Shown in pieces: positions 34,560 through 42,591 of a stretch of DNA of 64,000 nt. Under the pieces are notes generated by a model, which saw only the letters and a program-made list of their open reading frames with translations, was not told the DNA's origin and did not search any database. A program made the position numbers and the translations under genes. The stretch is from Cupriavidus taiwanensis LMG 19424 (GTDB taxonomy: Bacteria; Pseudomonadota; Gammaproteobacteria; Burkholderiales; Burkholderiaceae): positions 800,001 through 864,000 of the forward strand of contig NC_010530.1 in assembly GCF_000069785.1 (NCBI RefSeq). The letters run 5' to 3'. Numbering within the stretch: the first letter of the stretch is position 1; every line of letters begins with the position of its first letter.

Positions 34560-34581
34560 GGCTGCGCCGCGCGGCGCAGCC
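34560..34581 (+). other. Intercistronic hairpin after tctC
   Basis: Perfect 11-bp inverted repeat GGCTGCGCCGC / GCGGCGCAGCC without a T-tract. A typical place for mRNA stabilisation or partial attenuation between a binding-protein gene and its permease genes. Confidence 0.6.
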
Positions 34582-34609
34582 GATGGCCTGAAGCAAGGCG
34601 GGGGACAAC

Positions 34610-35116
34610 ATGGATTCACAACAGGAAGCGGCGCATGCGGGCGCCGGCATCTCGGTCAAGGCGGTTGAATTGACAGTGGCGCTGTGCCTGCTGGCCGGCG
34701 CGCTGGTGGTGATCTGGGGCAACTACGCGATCGGCGCCGGCTGGGCGCCGGACGGGCCGGAAGCGGGCTATTTCCCGATGCGGGTCGGGATCATCATCCT
34801 GGTCTGCAGCGTACTGGTGGGTGTGCAGGCGCTGCGCGGGGACCGCACCGCCGTGTTTGCGACGTGGCAGCAACTGCGGCAGGTGGGCGTGATCCTGGTG
34901 CCGCTGACCGTGTATGTCGGGCTGATCGGGCTGCTCGGCATCTACGTGGCATCGGCGGCCTTCATCGCCGGCTTCATGGTGTGGGTGGGCAAGGCGGCGT
35001 GGTGGAAGGCGGCGCTCATCGGCGTCGGCATCAATGCCTTGCTGTTCTGGATCTTCGAGATCCAGTTCCGCGTATCGCTGCCCAAGGGCCCGCTGGAAGC
35101 GGCGCTGGGCTACTAG
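34610..35116 (+). CDS. tctB: Tripartite tricarboxylate transporter small membrane subunit TctB
   Basis: 168 residues with four hydrophobic helices (VELTVALCLLAGALVVIWGN; VGIIILVCSVLVGVQALRG; VGVILVPLTVYVGLIGLLGI; ALIGVGINALLFWIFEIQFR). The order and the ending FRVSLPKGPLEAALGY are typical of TctB. It forms the membrane complex with TctA, driven by proton or sodium gradient. The gap to tctA is only 12 bp. A GGGGGA site lies upstream of the ATG. Confidence 0.92.
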   Translation: MDSQQEAAHAGAGISVKAVELTVALCLLAGALVVIWGNYAIGAGWAPDGPEAGYFPMRVGIIILVCSVLVGVQALRGDRTAVFATWQQLRQVGVILVPLTVYVGLIGLLGIYVASAAFIAGFMVWVGKAAWWKAALIGVGINALLFWIFEIQFRVSLPKGPLEAALGY

Positions 35117-35128
35117 GGAGGGCGGATC

Positions 35129-36625
35129 ATGGATGAACTCAATGCATTGATGGGCGGCTTCGCCGTGGCGCTGTCGTGGCAGAACGTCGGGCTGATGTTC
35201 GTCGGCATCCTGCTTGGCATCGTGGTGGGGGTGCTGCCCGGCCTGGGCGGCCCCAACGGCGTGGCGATCCTGCTGCCGCTGACGTTCTCGATGGACCCCG
35301 TGTCCGCCATCATCATGCTGTCCTGCATCTACTGGGGCGCATTGTTCGGTGGGGCGATCACCTCGATCCTGTTCAATATTCCGGGCGAAGCCTGGTCGGT
35401 GGCCACCACCTTCGACGGCTACCCGATGGCGCAGCGCGGCGAGGCCGGCAAGGCCCTGACCTCGGCCTTCACCGGCTCGTGCCTGGGCGCGCTGGCCGGC
35501 GTGCTGCTGATCACCTTCCTGGCGCCGCTGGTGGCAAAGTTCGCGCTGCGCTTCGGCCCGCCCGAGTTCTTCGCGGTGTACCTGCTGACCTTCTGCAGCT
35601 TCGTCGGCATGGGCAAGGAATCCAAGCCCAAGATCCTGATCGCGATGTGCCTGGGCTTCGTGCTGGCCGCGGTCGGCATGGATACGGTGTCGGGCACGCT
35701 GCGCATGACCTTCGGCTCGACCGAGCTGCTGCGCGGCTTCGACTTCCTGGTGGCGGTGATCGGCCTGTTCGGCATCAGCGAGATCCTGATGACCATGGAA
35801 GAGGGCGTGGCCTTCCGCGGCAAGCAGGCCCGCATCGACCTGAAGGTGGTGCTGAAGACCTGGGCCGAACTGCCGCGCTACTGGCTGACGGTGCTGCGCT
35901 CTTCGGTGATCGGGTGCTGGCTCGGCATCACGCCGGGCGGCGCCACCGCGGCGTCGTTCATGGGGTATGGCGTGGCCAAGCGCATGGCCAGGGATCCCGA
36001 TTCATTCGGGCAGGGCAATGTCGAAGGCGTGGTCGCGCCGGAGACTGCGGCGCACGCGGCCGGCACCAGCGCGCTCTTGCCGATGCTGGCGCTAGGGATT
36101 CCCGGCTCCGCCACCGCGGCGGTCTTGCTGGGCGGCCTGATGATCTGGGGCCTGCAGCCCGGGCCGCTGCTGTTCGCCGAGCAGGGACCGTTCGTATGGG
36201 GGCTGATCGCCAGCATGTACCTGGGCAATATCGTCGGCCTGATCGTGGTGCTGTCGACCGTGCCGCTGTTCGCGGCGATTCTGCGCATTCCGTTCTCGAT
36301 CATCGCGCCGCTGATCCTGGTGATCTGCGCCATCGGCGCTTACACCGTCAACGGCGCGTTGTTCGACGTCTGGCTGATGCTGGGCTTCGGCGTGGTGGGT
36401 TATGTGTTGAAGAAGCTGGATTACCCGTTGGCGCCCATGGTGCTGGCGCTGGTGCTGGGGGACAGGGCCGAGGACGCGTTCCGGCAGACGATGCTGGTGT
36501 CGTCCGGGGCGTTGGATGTGTTCTGGTCGAACGGGCTGGTGGGGACGATCATGGGGCTGGCGGTGTTCGTGCTGGTGTGGCCGGTGGTTAGTGATTGGAG
36601 GATGCGGGGGAAGCGGGTTGCGTGA
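35129..36625 (+). CDS. tctA: Tripartite tricarboxylate transporter large permease TctA
   Basis: 498 residues, normal TctA length, about 12 membrane helices. Signature segments: GILLGIVVGVLPGLGGPNGV, MLSCIYWGALFGGAITSILF, NIPGEAWSVATTFDGYP, GITPGGATAASFMGYGVA and ALGIPGSATAAVLLGGLMIW. It is the transport channel of the TctCBA system and the last gene of the operon that starts with the aminotransferase. Codon choice becomes less regular at the very end, just before the accessory region begins. Confidence 0.93.
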   Translation: MDELNALMGGFAVALSWQNVGLMFVGILLGIVVGVLPGLGGPNGVAILLPLTFSMDPVSAIIMLSCIYWGALFGGAITSILFNIPGEAWSVATTFDGYPMAQRGEAGKALTSAFTGSCLGALAGVLLITFLAPLVAKFALRFGPPEFFAVYLLTFCSFVGMGKESKPKILIAMCLGFVLAAVGMDTVSGTLRMTFGSTELLRGFDFLVAVIGLFGISEILMTMEEGVAFRGKQARIDLKVVLKTWAELPRYWLTVLRSSVIGCWLGITPGGATAASFMGYGVAKRMARDPDSFGQGNVEGVVAPETAAHAAGTSALLPMLALGIPGSATAAVLLGGLMIWGLQPGPLLFAEQGPFVWGLIASMYLGNIVGLIVVLSTVPLFAAILRIPFSIIAPLILVICAIGAYTVNGALFDVWLMLGFGVVGYVLKKLDYPLAPMVLALVLGDRAEDAFRQTMLVSSGALDVFWSNGLVGTIMGLAVFVLVWPVVSDWRMRGKRVA

Positions 36626-36655
36626 GGAGTAGGTGGTCGTGCATGGCCTTGTTTT

Positions 36656-36714
36656 CTCCCCTCTCCCGCCTGCGGGAGAGGGGCGGGGGAGAGGGCAGGA
36701 GTATCAACGAAGTC
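36656..36714 (+). repeat. 59-bp dispersed REP-type repeat, copy A
   Basis: Contains CTCTCCCGC / GCGGGAGAG hairpin arms followed by GGGGCGGGGGAGAGGGCAGG. The reverse complement of 38822-38880 matches it at 56 of 59 positions. It marks the left border of the accessory stretch. Confidence 0.8.
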
Positions 36715-36829
36715 ACGACCGCCAATCTGCCACTTCACCAGCCAAGGCATGTCTTGAGGAATTGTTTCGGAGATCGACTATTTGCGAACGGGCGTAGCGA
36801 CGGCACGATGCTGCGTCCGCTCAGGAATG

Positions 36830-37087
36830 GGAACTGTCTTATCGAGTTCCTGACTCTAATGCGGGAGACTGACACGGTCATCGCACACAACGGTGGCCGG
36901 GCGTGGAAGCCCGAACTGCAAGCACCACAGGTCGGCGTCTTCGACGCCGCCTGTCTCCGCATACGCGCTTGTCATCCATGGCGGGCCGACACGAGGCAGC
37001 CGCAAGGCTGGCCGGCTTGGTGTTTGCATCGGTCTTCCACCCTCGTCGTCAGGCCCGCCGCCCTCCGCTAGCGTCGCGCGGCGGACC
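36830..37087 (+). other. Candidate structured RNA leader upstream of a small gene
   Basis: At least five good hairpins in 258 bp: GGAACT/AGTTCC (36830-36850); CGGGC/GCCCG (36898-36913); a 12-bp stem ACAGG-T-CGGCGTC / GACGCCG-CCTGT with loop TTC (36927-36954); CAGCC-GCAA-GGCTG with a GNRA tetraloop (36997-37010); CCGCCGC/GCGGCGG closed by GG/CC (37052-37087). The density and the GNRA loop suggest a folded RNA rather than coding sequence. It ends 25 bp before the ATG of the 62-residue gene. Confidence 0.45.
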
Positions 37088-37111
37088 TTCAGGTAACGAT
37101 TGGAGGGTCCT

Positions 37112-37300
37112 ATGTCGGAAATCGATCTATCAACGGCGCGGTACAGTCTTTTGGCAGTGGCAGCGGGAATAGACGGCGTGCTTGCACTGCTAGACCAGCA
37201 GAGTGAATGGTGGGAGGGGGCTTTTGGGGCGTTTTGCTTATTGGGGTTGGTGAAGGCGCAGTTGGAACGGGTGTTGGAAGAAGAGTTGCCGGTTTCGTGA
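37112..37300 (+). CDS. Small helical protein, possibly DUF1484
   Basis: 62 residues: MSEIDLSTARYSLLAVAAGI then DGVLALLDQQSEWWEGAFGA and FCLLGLVKAQLERVLEEELP. A strong TTGGAGGG site precedes the ATG. The protein is a helical hairpin with an amphipathic character; I associate it tentatively with DUF1484, a small Ralstonia/Cupriavidus family of unknown role. It sits between a candidate structured leader and an IS256 element. The codon pattern at its 3' end is less GC-biased than that of the surrounding genes. Confidence 0.72.
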   Translation: MSEIDLSTARYSLLAVAAGIDGVLALLDQQSEWWEGAFGAFCLLGLVKAQLERVLEEELPVS

Positions 37301-37333
37301 GGCTGGCGGTTTTCACTTGTTGGCATTGGCATG

Positions 37334-37341
37334 GAGGCGTG
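37334..37341. repeat. Target-site duplication, left copy
   Basis: GAGGCGTG, identical to 38727-38734, directly abutting the left end of the IS element. Confidence 0.9.
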
Positions 37342-38726
37342 GGATCTGTCAGAAATTTTGTGTTTAGGGCATAACATGTCGCCAAGGAGCATGTATGCCA
37401 CGCAAAACCAAGACCAGTCTAGCCGCCGACCGTGAGCTGCCGACCATCCCCGAGGACCTGATCGCCCATTTCGTCAAGGGGCCGATGACCGCTGAGGCCG
37501 TGCAGGACGCCTCAATGGCATTCAAGAAGGCCCTGATCGAGCGGGCGCTGGGCGCTGAGCTCGGCCATCATCTGGGCTACCCGCCTGGCGCTGAGCGCCC
37601 AGCCGGCACAGCCAATCAGCGCAATGGCAAGAGCGCCAAGACCGTCTTGACCGAGGACGGGCCGCTGCGGGTAGACATCCCGCGCGATCGAGACGGCAGC
37701 TTCGATCCGATCCTGATTCCCAAGCACGAGCGGCGCTTCACCGGGTTCGACGACAAGATCATCGCCATGTACGCCCGCGGCATGACCGTGCGCGAGATCC
37801 AGGCGTTTCTGGCCGAACAGTACGGCACCGAGGTCTCGCCCGAGTTCATCAGTTCGGTCACCGATGCGGTCATGGACGAGGTCACCACTTGGCAGGCCCG
37901 CCCGCTGGAGGTGATGTACCCGGTGGTGTTCTTCGATGCGCTGCGCGTCAAGATGCGTGAGGATGGGGTGGTACGCAACAAGGCCGTCTACCTGGCGCTG
38001 GGCGTGTTACCGGACGGCACCCGCGACATCCTGGGCCTGTGGATCGAGAACACCGAAGGCGCCAAGTTCTGGATGAAGGTGTTCAATGACCTGAAGACCC
38101 GCGGCACGCAGGACATTCTGATCGCGGTAACAGATGGCCTCAAGGGCATGGAGCAAGCCCTGAACGCGGTGTTCCCGCACACGACGCTGCAGACCTGCAT
38201 CGTGCATCTGATCCGGAACAGCCTGGAGTACGTCAGCTGGAAGGAGCGCCGGGAGGTAGCCGCGGCGCTTAAGCCCGTGTACACGGCGCCCACCGTGGAG
38301 GCAGCGCTGGCCGAGCTGGCGGCCTTCGAGCAAGGAAAATGGGGGCAGCAGTACAAGCCGATCGCCGCGTCCTGGCATCGCGCCTGGGATCAAGTGATCC
38401 CATTCTTTACGTTCCCGCCGGCGATCCGCAAGATCATCTACACAACAAATGCGATCGAGAGTATCAATGCGCAGCTGCGCAAGATCATCAAGACGCGGGG
38501 ACACTTCCCCAGTGATGAGGCAGCAACTAAGCTGCTGTGGCTGGCCCTGCGCAACATCACCGGTAAGTGGGGCAGCTCCACGCACGATTGGAAGGCTGCC
38601 ATGAACCAGTTTGCGATCCTCTATGAGGAACGCTTCGCCCATCCGCATCGCTGAGATAATGCTGGCTCACCGTCGAATTAGCGGTGAGCCTTTACCTGCC
38701 CTGCACACAAAAAAACTGACAGGCCC
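37342..38726 (+). mobile_element. IS256-family insertion sequence, complete (1385 bp)
   Basis: Terminal inverted repeats of 29 bp (left GGATCTGTCAG..., right complement GGGCCTGTCAG...) match at 22 of 29 positions. An identical 8-bp GAGGCGTG duplication flanks both ends, as expected for IS256 elements. A single transposase gene fills the interior. The perfect duplication suggests a recent insertion. Confidence 0.93.
37395..38654 (+). CDS. IS256-family transposase (DDE type)
   Basis: 419 residues from MPRKTKTSLAADRELPTIPE. Family marks: GAELGHHLGYPPGAERPAGT, FDDKIIAMYARGMTVREIQA, EVMYPVVFFDALRVKMREDG (first catalytic Asp), DILIAVTDGLKGMEQALNAV (second Asp), CIVHLIRNSLEYVSWKERRE and YTTNAIESINAQLRKIIKTR (Glu in the conserved NAIES motif). 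The frame is intact, so the element may be active. It catalyses copy-and-paste transposition through a circular intermediate in this family. Confidence 0.95.
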   Translation: MPRKTKTSLAADRELPTIPEDLIAHFVKGPMTAEAVQDASMAFKKALIERALGAELGHHLGYPPGAERPAGTANQRNGKSAKTVLTEDGPLRVDIPRDRDGSFDPILIPKHERRFTGFDDKIIAMYARGMTVREIQAFLAEQYGTEVSPEFISSVTDAVMDEVTTWQARPLEVMYPVVFFDALRVKMREDGVVRNKAVYLALGVLPDGTRDILGLWIENTEGAKFWMKVFNDLKTRGTQDILIAVTDGLKGMEQALNAVFPHTTLQTCIVHLIRNSLEYVSWKERREVAAALKPVYTAPTVEAALAELAAFEQGKWGQQYKPIAASWHRAWDQVIPFFTFPPAIRKIIYTTNAIESINAQLRKIIKTRGHFPSDEAATKLLWLALRNITGKWGSSTHDWKAAMNQFAILYEERFAHPHR

Positions 38727-38734
38727 GAGGCGTG
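38727..38734. repeat. Target-site duplication, right copy
   Basis: GAGGCGTG, identical to 37334-37341, directly abutting the right end of the IS element. Confidence 0.9.
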
Positions 38735-38754
38735 CGGTGCTTGGAATTCAAAAC

Positions 38755-38783
38755 GCCTTGCACACAAAAATACGGACATGCCC
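38755..38783 (-). repeat. Solo IS256-type terminal repeat
   Basis: Its complement reads GGGCATGTCCG...GTGTGCAAGGC and matches the right end of the neighbouring IS at 25 of 29 positions, better than that IS's own two ends match each other. No transposase is attached. Probably a relic of another related insertion. Confidence 0.7.
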
Positions 38784-38821
38784 ACAGCAAACGTTGAAAG
38801 GCCTGCCCGATTTGGACGCCC

Positions 38822-38880
38822 GACTTCGTGGATGCTCCTGCCCTCTCCCCCGCCCCTCTCCCGCAAGCGGGAGAGGGGAG
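38822..38880 (-). repeat. 59-bp dispersed REP-type repeat, copy B
   Basis: Inverted copy of 36656-36714 (three mismatches). The pair brackets the structured leader, the 62-residue gene and the IS. Confidence 0.8.
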
Positions 38881-39294
38881 CAAACAAGCGGTACCCAGAG
38901 GCCGTTGGGCTCGCCCGCGACAACGCGTGCGAGCGCAGCGACGCACTCCGTGCCAGTGCGCAAGACCTGAGATAGGGAGCGCGCGCAGCGCAGCCGAAGG
39001 CGTCCCACCGACGACGCAGTTAGAAGGCTGCCACCGACCTAAAGTCGGGTTCGTCCATCCGACCTCGAACGCCAGGCACATCCAGGTAGCGTCAGCAGGG
39101 TGGAACCACCACCAGCACGACCGCAAGTCACCACCGCTGGAACCACCAACGCCGCCTTAGCCAGCCGCTTAGGCGACGCGCTCTTTGCCTCCTTTCTGTC
39201 GCTCGGACAGAAAGGAGGTCGCCGGCTACGCCGGCGAAACAGCAGCGCCCGCCAAGCACGACCACCGACCGCAGTGCCAACGAATCCCAAACAC
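38881..39294. other. Non-coding accessory stretch
   Basis: 414 bp between the second repeat and the cyclase gene. Open frames here are rich in Arg, Trp, Cys and Gly and do not look like protein. It contains the motif CCACCRCCAG-like runs near 39095-39150 and a perfect hairpin at 39188-39218. It looks like repetitive intergenic DNA rather than a gene. Confidence 0.5.
39188..39218. repeat. Perfect 13-bp inverted repeat
   Basis: CCTCCTTTCTGTC and GACAGAAAGGAGG around GCTCG. On either strand it would form a very stable hairpin. Probably a dispersed repeat unit; it could also act as a terminator for the cyclase gene transcribed toward it. Confidence 0.6.
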
Positions 39295-40350
39295 TCACAC
39301 CGTAGCAACCGGCGTAACCGGCGACCCCACCGCCCCGGGCAACCTCAACGGCGGCGCCGTCAACTGAAACCGCGTCCGCCCATTCCCTCGCAGCCAATCC
39401 GCCAGCTCCCGCAAATACCACAGCTCGCCCAGCGGCAACCCCAGCTTGAACAAGCAATGGTGATGCAGCGGCAGCAAAGGATGGTGCGATTCACCGTCGG
39501 GAGCCGGGCGCGCCGGATAGCGCTCCACCGCGTAGTTATCGGCGATCAGCGCCGCAATACCCGCATCGGTGATCCAATTCAGCAACTTGTCATCACGCCC
39601 GTCGAGCGCACAGCAGCTGTGATGCAGCACGCTCTCATCGGGCTCACGCTGCATCGACAGCACCACTTCGGCAAAGCCGGTGCGCAGCAGCAGCATGTCG
39701 CCGCGTTCGACTTCCGCCTTGCCGGCTTCCATCGCGCGCATCAGGTCGTCGTAGCCGACGTTGCGGAAGTCCATGCCGAAGACATGCGCCAGGTCCACCA
39801 GCACGCCGCGTCCCTGCATGCCCTTGACCGCGAAGTTCTCGATGCCGAGCGCGTGTGCCGCGCTGTGGTCGTGGCCGCAGGGGTGCGCCGCGAAGTTGTC
39901 GTCCTCGGCATAGTCGACCGGGCCGACGATATGCTCGTTGGCGCGGTAGCCGTTGTAGTAGACCCGCTCGGCGCGGCCATCGCCGTCGGCGTCGAAGAGC
40001 GCGCCCACATGCGCCAGCGCATCCCATTGCGTGCTGTACTGCAGGCTCATCAGCACCTGGTCGTCGCTGATGACATCGGTCGCGGCAGGGTCCATCTTCG
40101 CCAGCGGGAAGTTGGTGTAAGGCGAGTCGTCGCGGAAGGTTGGCCGCAGCACCGGCGGATGGCGGCGCGGATTGAGCTTGTTGCCGCCGGGGTAGTCCAG
40201 CGGCAGCGACAGGCAAAAGCTCAGGCCGGCCTGCACCTCGCGCGCGCCCTTGATGACCTGTTCGGGCCCGATCAGGTTGATGCGGCCGAGCTGGTCGTCG
40301 GGGCCGAAGTCTCCCCAGTTGGAACCTTGCGGACGTTGCTTCCAGCGCAT
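39295..40350 (-). CDS. Cyclase-family metal-dependent hydrolase (kynurenine formamidase-like)
   Basis: 351 residues of the cyclase family (PF04199 type). The start MRWKQRPQGSNWGDFGPDDQ and LGRINLIGPEQVIKGAREVQ are typical of the long bacterial subgroup. Metal ligands are suggested by STQWDALAHVGALFDADGDG (Asp, His) and NFAAHPCGHDHSAAHALGIE; also GRGVLVDLAHVFGMDFRNVG and a late HHHCLFKLGLPLGELWYLRE. Such enzymes hydrolyse amides or lactones of small acids. It is divergent from garD across a gap with two identical-type operators, so both may belong to one regulon. Confidence 0.88.
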   Translation of the reverse strand: MRWKQRPQGSNWGDFGPDDQLGRINLIGPEQVIKGAREVQAGLSFCLSLPLDYPGGNKLNPRRHPPVLRPTFRDDSPYTNFPLAKMDPAATDVISDDQVLMSLQYSTQWDALAHVGALFDADGDGRAERVYYNGYRANEHIVGPVDYAEDDNFAAHPCGHDHSAAHALGIENFAVKGMQGRGVLVDLAHVFGMDFRNVGYDDLMRAMEAGKAEVERGDMLLLRTGFAEVVLSMQREPDESVLHHSCCALDGRDDKLLNWITDAGIAALIADNYAVERYPARPAPDGESHHPLLPLHHHCLFKLGLPLGELWYLRELADWLRGNGRTRFQLTAPPLRLPGAVGSPVTPVATV

Positions 40351-40571
40351 GAGTCATGCCTCCTGTCGTGTGGGCGGCCGCGGCGAGCGGCCAGCGATGG
40401 GAATGGAATTGGGAGCGGGGCGATGCTGTGCACACGCCGGGCGCGTCGATTCGCCGGTCTCCTCTGCATGAAACCGGTTGCACCCTTATAGGCCATCTCC
40501 GACGCAACGGTCATTTTGCAGTGCAGCACAGGCGCGCGGGACTGAAGCCTGATCGCATTCTATTTTCATAT

Positions 40572-40584
40572 GTTGTCGTACAAC
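40572..40584. promoter_or_regulatory. Operator GTTGT-N3-ACAAC, copy 1
   Basis: GTTGTCGTACAAC, perfect 5-bp arms, fits the TNGT-N3-ACNA pattern of FCD-type GntR regulators. It lies in the divergent cyclase/garD gap. Confidence 0.6.
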
Positions 40585-40672
40585 ACATGCAATTTATGCA
40601 GCATGAGCCATGCGGACGAGTCGGAGATATCGGGATAACCCTCGGTAAGCCCAGCGCGAAAGCAGATAGAAT

Positions 40673-40685
40673 GTTGTCAGACAAC
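40673..40685. promoter_or_regulatory. Operator GTTGT-N3-ACAAC, copy 2
   Basis: GTTGTCAGACAAC, same arms as copy 1, centres 101 bp apart. It directly follows the -10-like TAGAAT (40667-40672) of garD. Between the copies and flanking them, the 374-bp gap (40351-40724) is otherwise featureless. Confidence 0.62.
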
Positions 40686-40724
40686 GTAACACATGCTCCG
40701 GCATATTCGGAGCTGGGAGAAGAC

Positions 40725-42290
40725 ATGGCAGCAGCCACCACCGCGGCCCCGCAGGCGTCGCGTCCCCTCTACATCGCGATGCACGCCGCCGACAACGTCG
40801 CCATCGTCGCCAATGACGGCGGCCTGCCGGCAGGTACCGCGTTCCCGTGTGGCCTGGTGCTGAAGGAAGCCATCCCGCAAGGCCACAAGGTGGCGCTGGC
40901 CGACCTGCGCGAAGGCGACGCGGTGATCCGATACAACGTGGTGATCGGCTACGCGCTCAGAGACCTGCCGCGCGGCAGCTGGATCAATGAGCGCGTGATC
41001 CGCATGCCGGAGGCGCCAGGGCTGGAAAATTTGCCGGTCAGCACGCGCGTGGCGCCGCTGCCGCCGCTGGAAGGCTATACCTTCGAGGGCTATCGCAATG
41101 CCGACGGGTCGGTCGGCACGCGCAACATCCTGGGCATTACCACCACCGTGCAGTGCGTCGAGGGCGTGGTCGAGTTCGCGGTGCGCCGCATCAAGGAAGA
41201 ACTGCTGCCGAAATACCCTAACGTCGACGATGTGGTGGGCCTGGAGCATACCTATGGCTGCGGCGTGGCGATCGACGCGCCGGACGCCGGCATTCCGATC
41301 CGCACCATCCGCAATATCGCGCTGAACCCAAACTTCGGCGGCGAGGTGATGATCGTCAGCCTGGGCTGCGAGAAGCTGCAGCCGGCGCGCCTGATCGGCG
41401 CCGGCACCATCCCGATCCAGAAGGCGGGCGAACCCGATGTGGTGTGCCTGCAGGACGAGCAGCACGTGGGCTTCGCCGCGATGATCGATTCGATCATGGT
41501 CACCGCGGAAAAGCACCTCGCGCGCCTGAATGCGCGCCGGCGCGAGACCTGCCCCGCGTCAGACCTCGTGGTAGGGGTCCAGTGCGGCGGCAGCGATGCG
41601 TTCTCCGGCGTCACCGCCAACCCGGCGGTGGGCTTTGCCACCGACCTGCTGGTGCGTGCCGGCGCCACGGTGATGTTCTCCGAAGTGACCGAAGTCCGCG
41701 ACGGCATCGACCAGCTCACCGCACGCGCCGCCACGCCAGAGGTGGCCGAGGCGCTGGTGCGCCAGATGGCCTGGTATGACCGCTACCTGGAGCAGGGCCA
41801 GGTTGACCGCAGCGCCAACACCACGCCGGGCAACAAGAAGGGCGGCCTGTCGAATATCGTCGAAAAGGCGATGGGCTCGATCGTCAAGTCCGGCACCGGC
41901 CCGATCCACGGCGTCAGCGGCCCGGGCGAAAAAGTCACGCAGAAAGGCCTGATCTACGCCGCCACGCCTGCCGGCGACTTTGTCTGCGGCACGCTGCAGC
42001 TCGCCGCCGGCATGAACCTGCACGTGTTCACCACCGGGCGCGGCACGCCATACGGGCTGGCGGAGGTACCGGTGGTCAAGGTCTCCACCCGCAATGACCT
42101 GGCGCGGCGCTGGCACGACCTGATGGACGTCAACGCCGGCCGCATCGCCACCGGCGAGGCCACCATCGAGGAAGTGGGCTGGGAGCTGTTCCACACGCTG
42201 CTGGCCGTGGCCAGCGGGAAGAAGTCATGGGCCGAGCATTGGAAAATCCGCAATGCGCTGGTGTTGTTCAATCCGGCGCCGGTGACTTGA
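40725..42290 (+). CDS. garD: Galactarate dehydratase
   Basis: 521 residues and close to E. coli GarD along its length. N-terminal SAF domain ([20 protein letters not shown]). Core segments: [94 protein letters not shown] and [20 protein letters not shown]. It dehydrates meso-galactarate to 5-keto-4-deoxyglucarate, an Fe-dependent step. GGGAG precedes the ATG. The expected partner enzymes (aldolase, GarR/GlxR) are not adjacent, but a GlxR-like gene lies at 24366. A related altronate-type sugar-acid substrate cannot be ruled out. Confidence 0.9.
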   Translation: MAAATTAAPQASRPLYIAMHAADNVAIVANDGGLPAGTAFPCGLVLKEAIPQGHKVALADLREGDAVIRYNVVIGYALRDLPRGSWINERVIRMPEAPGLENLPVSTRVAPLPPLEGYTFEGYRNADGSVGTRNILGITTTVQCVEGVVEFAVRRIKEELLPKYPNVDDVVGLEHTYGCGVAIDAPDAGIPIRTIRNIALNPNFGGEVMIVSLGCEKLQPARLIGAGTIPIQKAGEPDVVCLQDEQHVGFAAMIDSIMVTAEKHLARLNARRRETCPASDLVVGVQCGGSDAFSGVTANPAVGFATDLLVRAGATVMFSEVTEVRDGIDQLTARAATPEVAEALVRQMAWYDRYLEQGQVDRSANTTPGNKKGGLSNIVEKAMGSIVKSGTGPIHGVSGPGEKVTQKGLIYAATPAGDFVCGTLQLAAGMNLHVFTTGRGTPYGLAEVPVVKVSTRNDLARRWHDLMDVNAGRIATGEATIEEVGWELFHTLLAVASGKKSWAEHWKIRNALVLFNPAPVT

Positions 42291-42308
42291 GGGTGGAGTG
42301 ATGGCAGG

Positions 42309-42533
42309 CTACGGGTTGCCCCGCAACGGCTTCAGCAAATACGCCAGCCCGTTGTGATCCAGTTCATGCATCAGCGCTAGAAGCGCGCCGATCTGCCCCG
42401 GCGGAAAGCCTTCGCGCGCGAACCAGTTCAGGTAGTTGCCCGGCAGGTCGGCGATCAGCGTGCCCTTGTGCTTGCCAAAGGGCATGGTGACGGTGACAAG
42501 CCGTTTCAGGGCGTCGGCGTCGAAATCGGTCAT
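42309..42533 (-). CDS. DUF3820-family small protein
   Basis: 74 residues from MTDFDADALKRLVTVTMPFG. The family signature MPFGKHKGTLIADLPGNYLN and WFAREGFPPGQIGALLALMH is clear. DUF3820 proteins are short and of unknown biochemical role. No signal peptide. It stands alone, converging with garD (18 bp between stops). A longer upstream frame exists, but its added residues look like shadow sequence. Confidence 0.85.
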   Translation of the reverse strand: MTDFDADALKRLVTVTMPFGKHKGTLIADLPGNYLNWFAREGFPPGQIGALLALMHELDHNGLAYLLKPLRGNP

Positions 42534-42591
42534 GGGAGCAAGCAATGCGGAAAGCGCCACGCTACCACAGTGGCGCTGGCGATAACGGAAC

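Noticed and set aside
36735-36962. A 75-residue minus-strand frame in the structured leader
   Set aside because: It crosses several hairpins, has no ribosome site, and its composition is poor (Ser/Arg/Cys). The RNA structure explains the sequence better.
38692-39126. A 144-residue minus-strand frame after the IS
   Set aside because: It runs through the REP repeat and the IS end, so it is repetitive DNA and not a gene.
39128-39457. A 109-residue Val/Ala/Gly-rich minus-strand frame
   Set aside because: It spans the perfect hairpin at 39188 and overlaps the 3' end of the cyclase gene; it is not protein-like.
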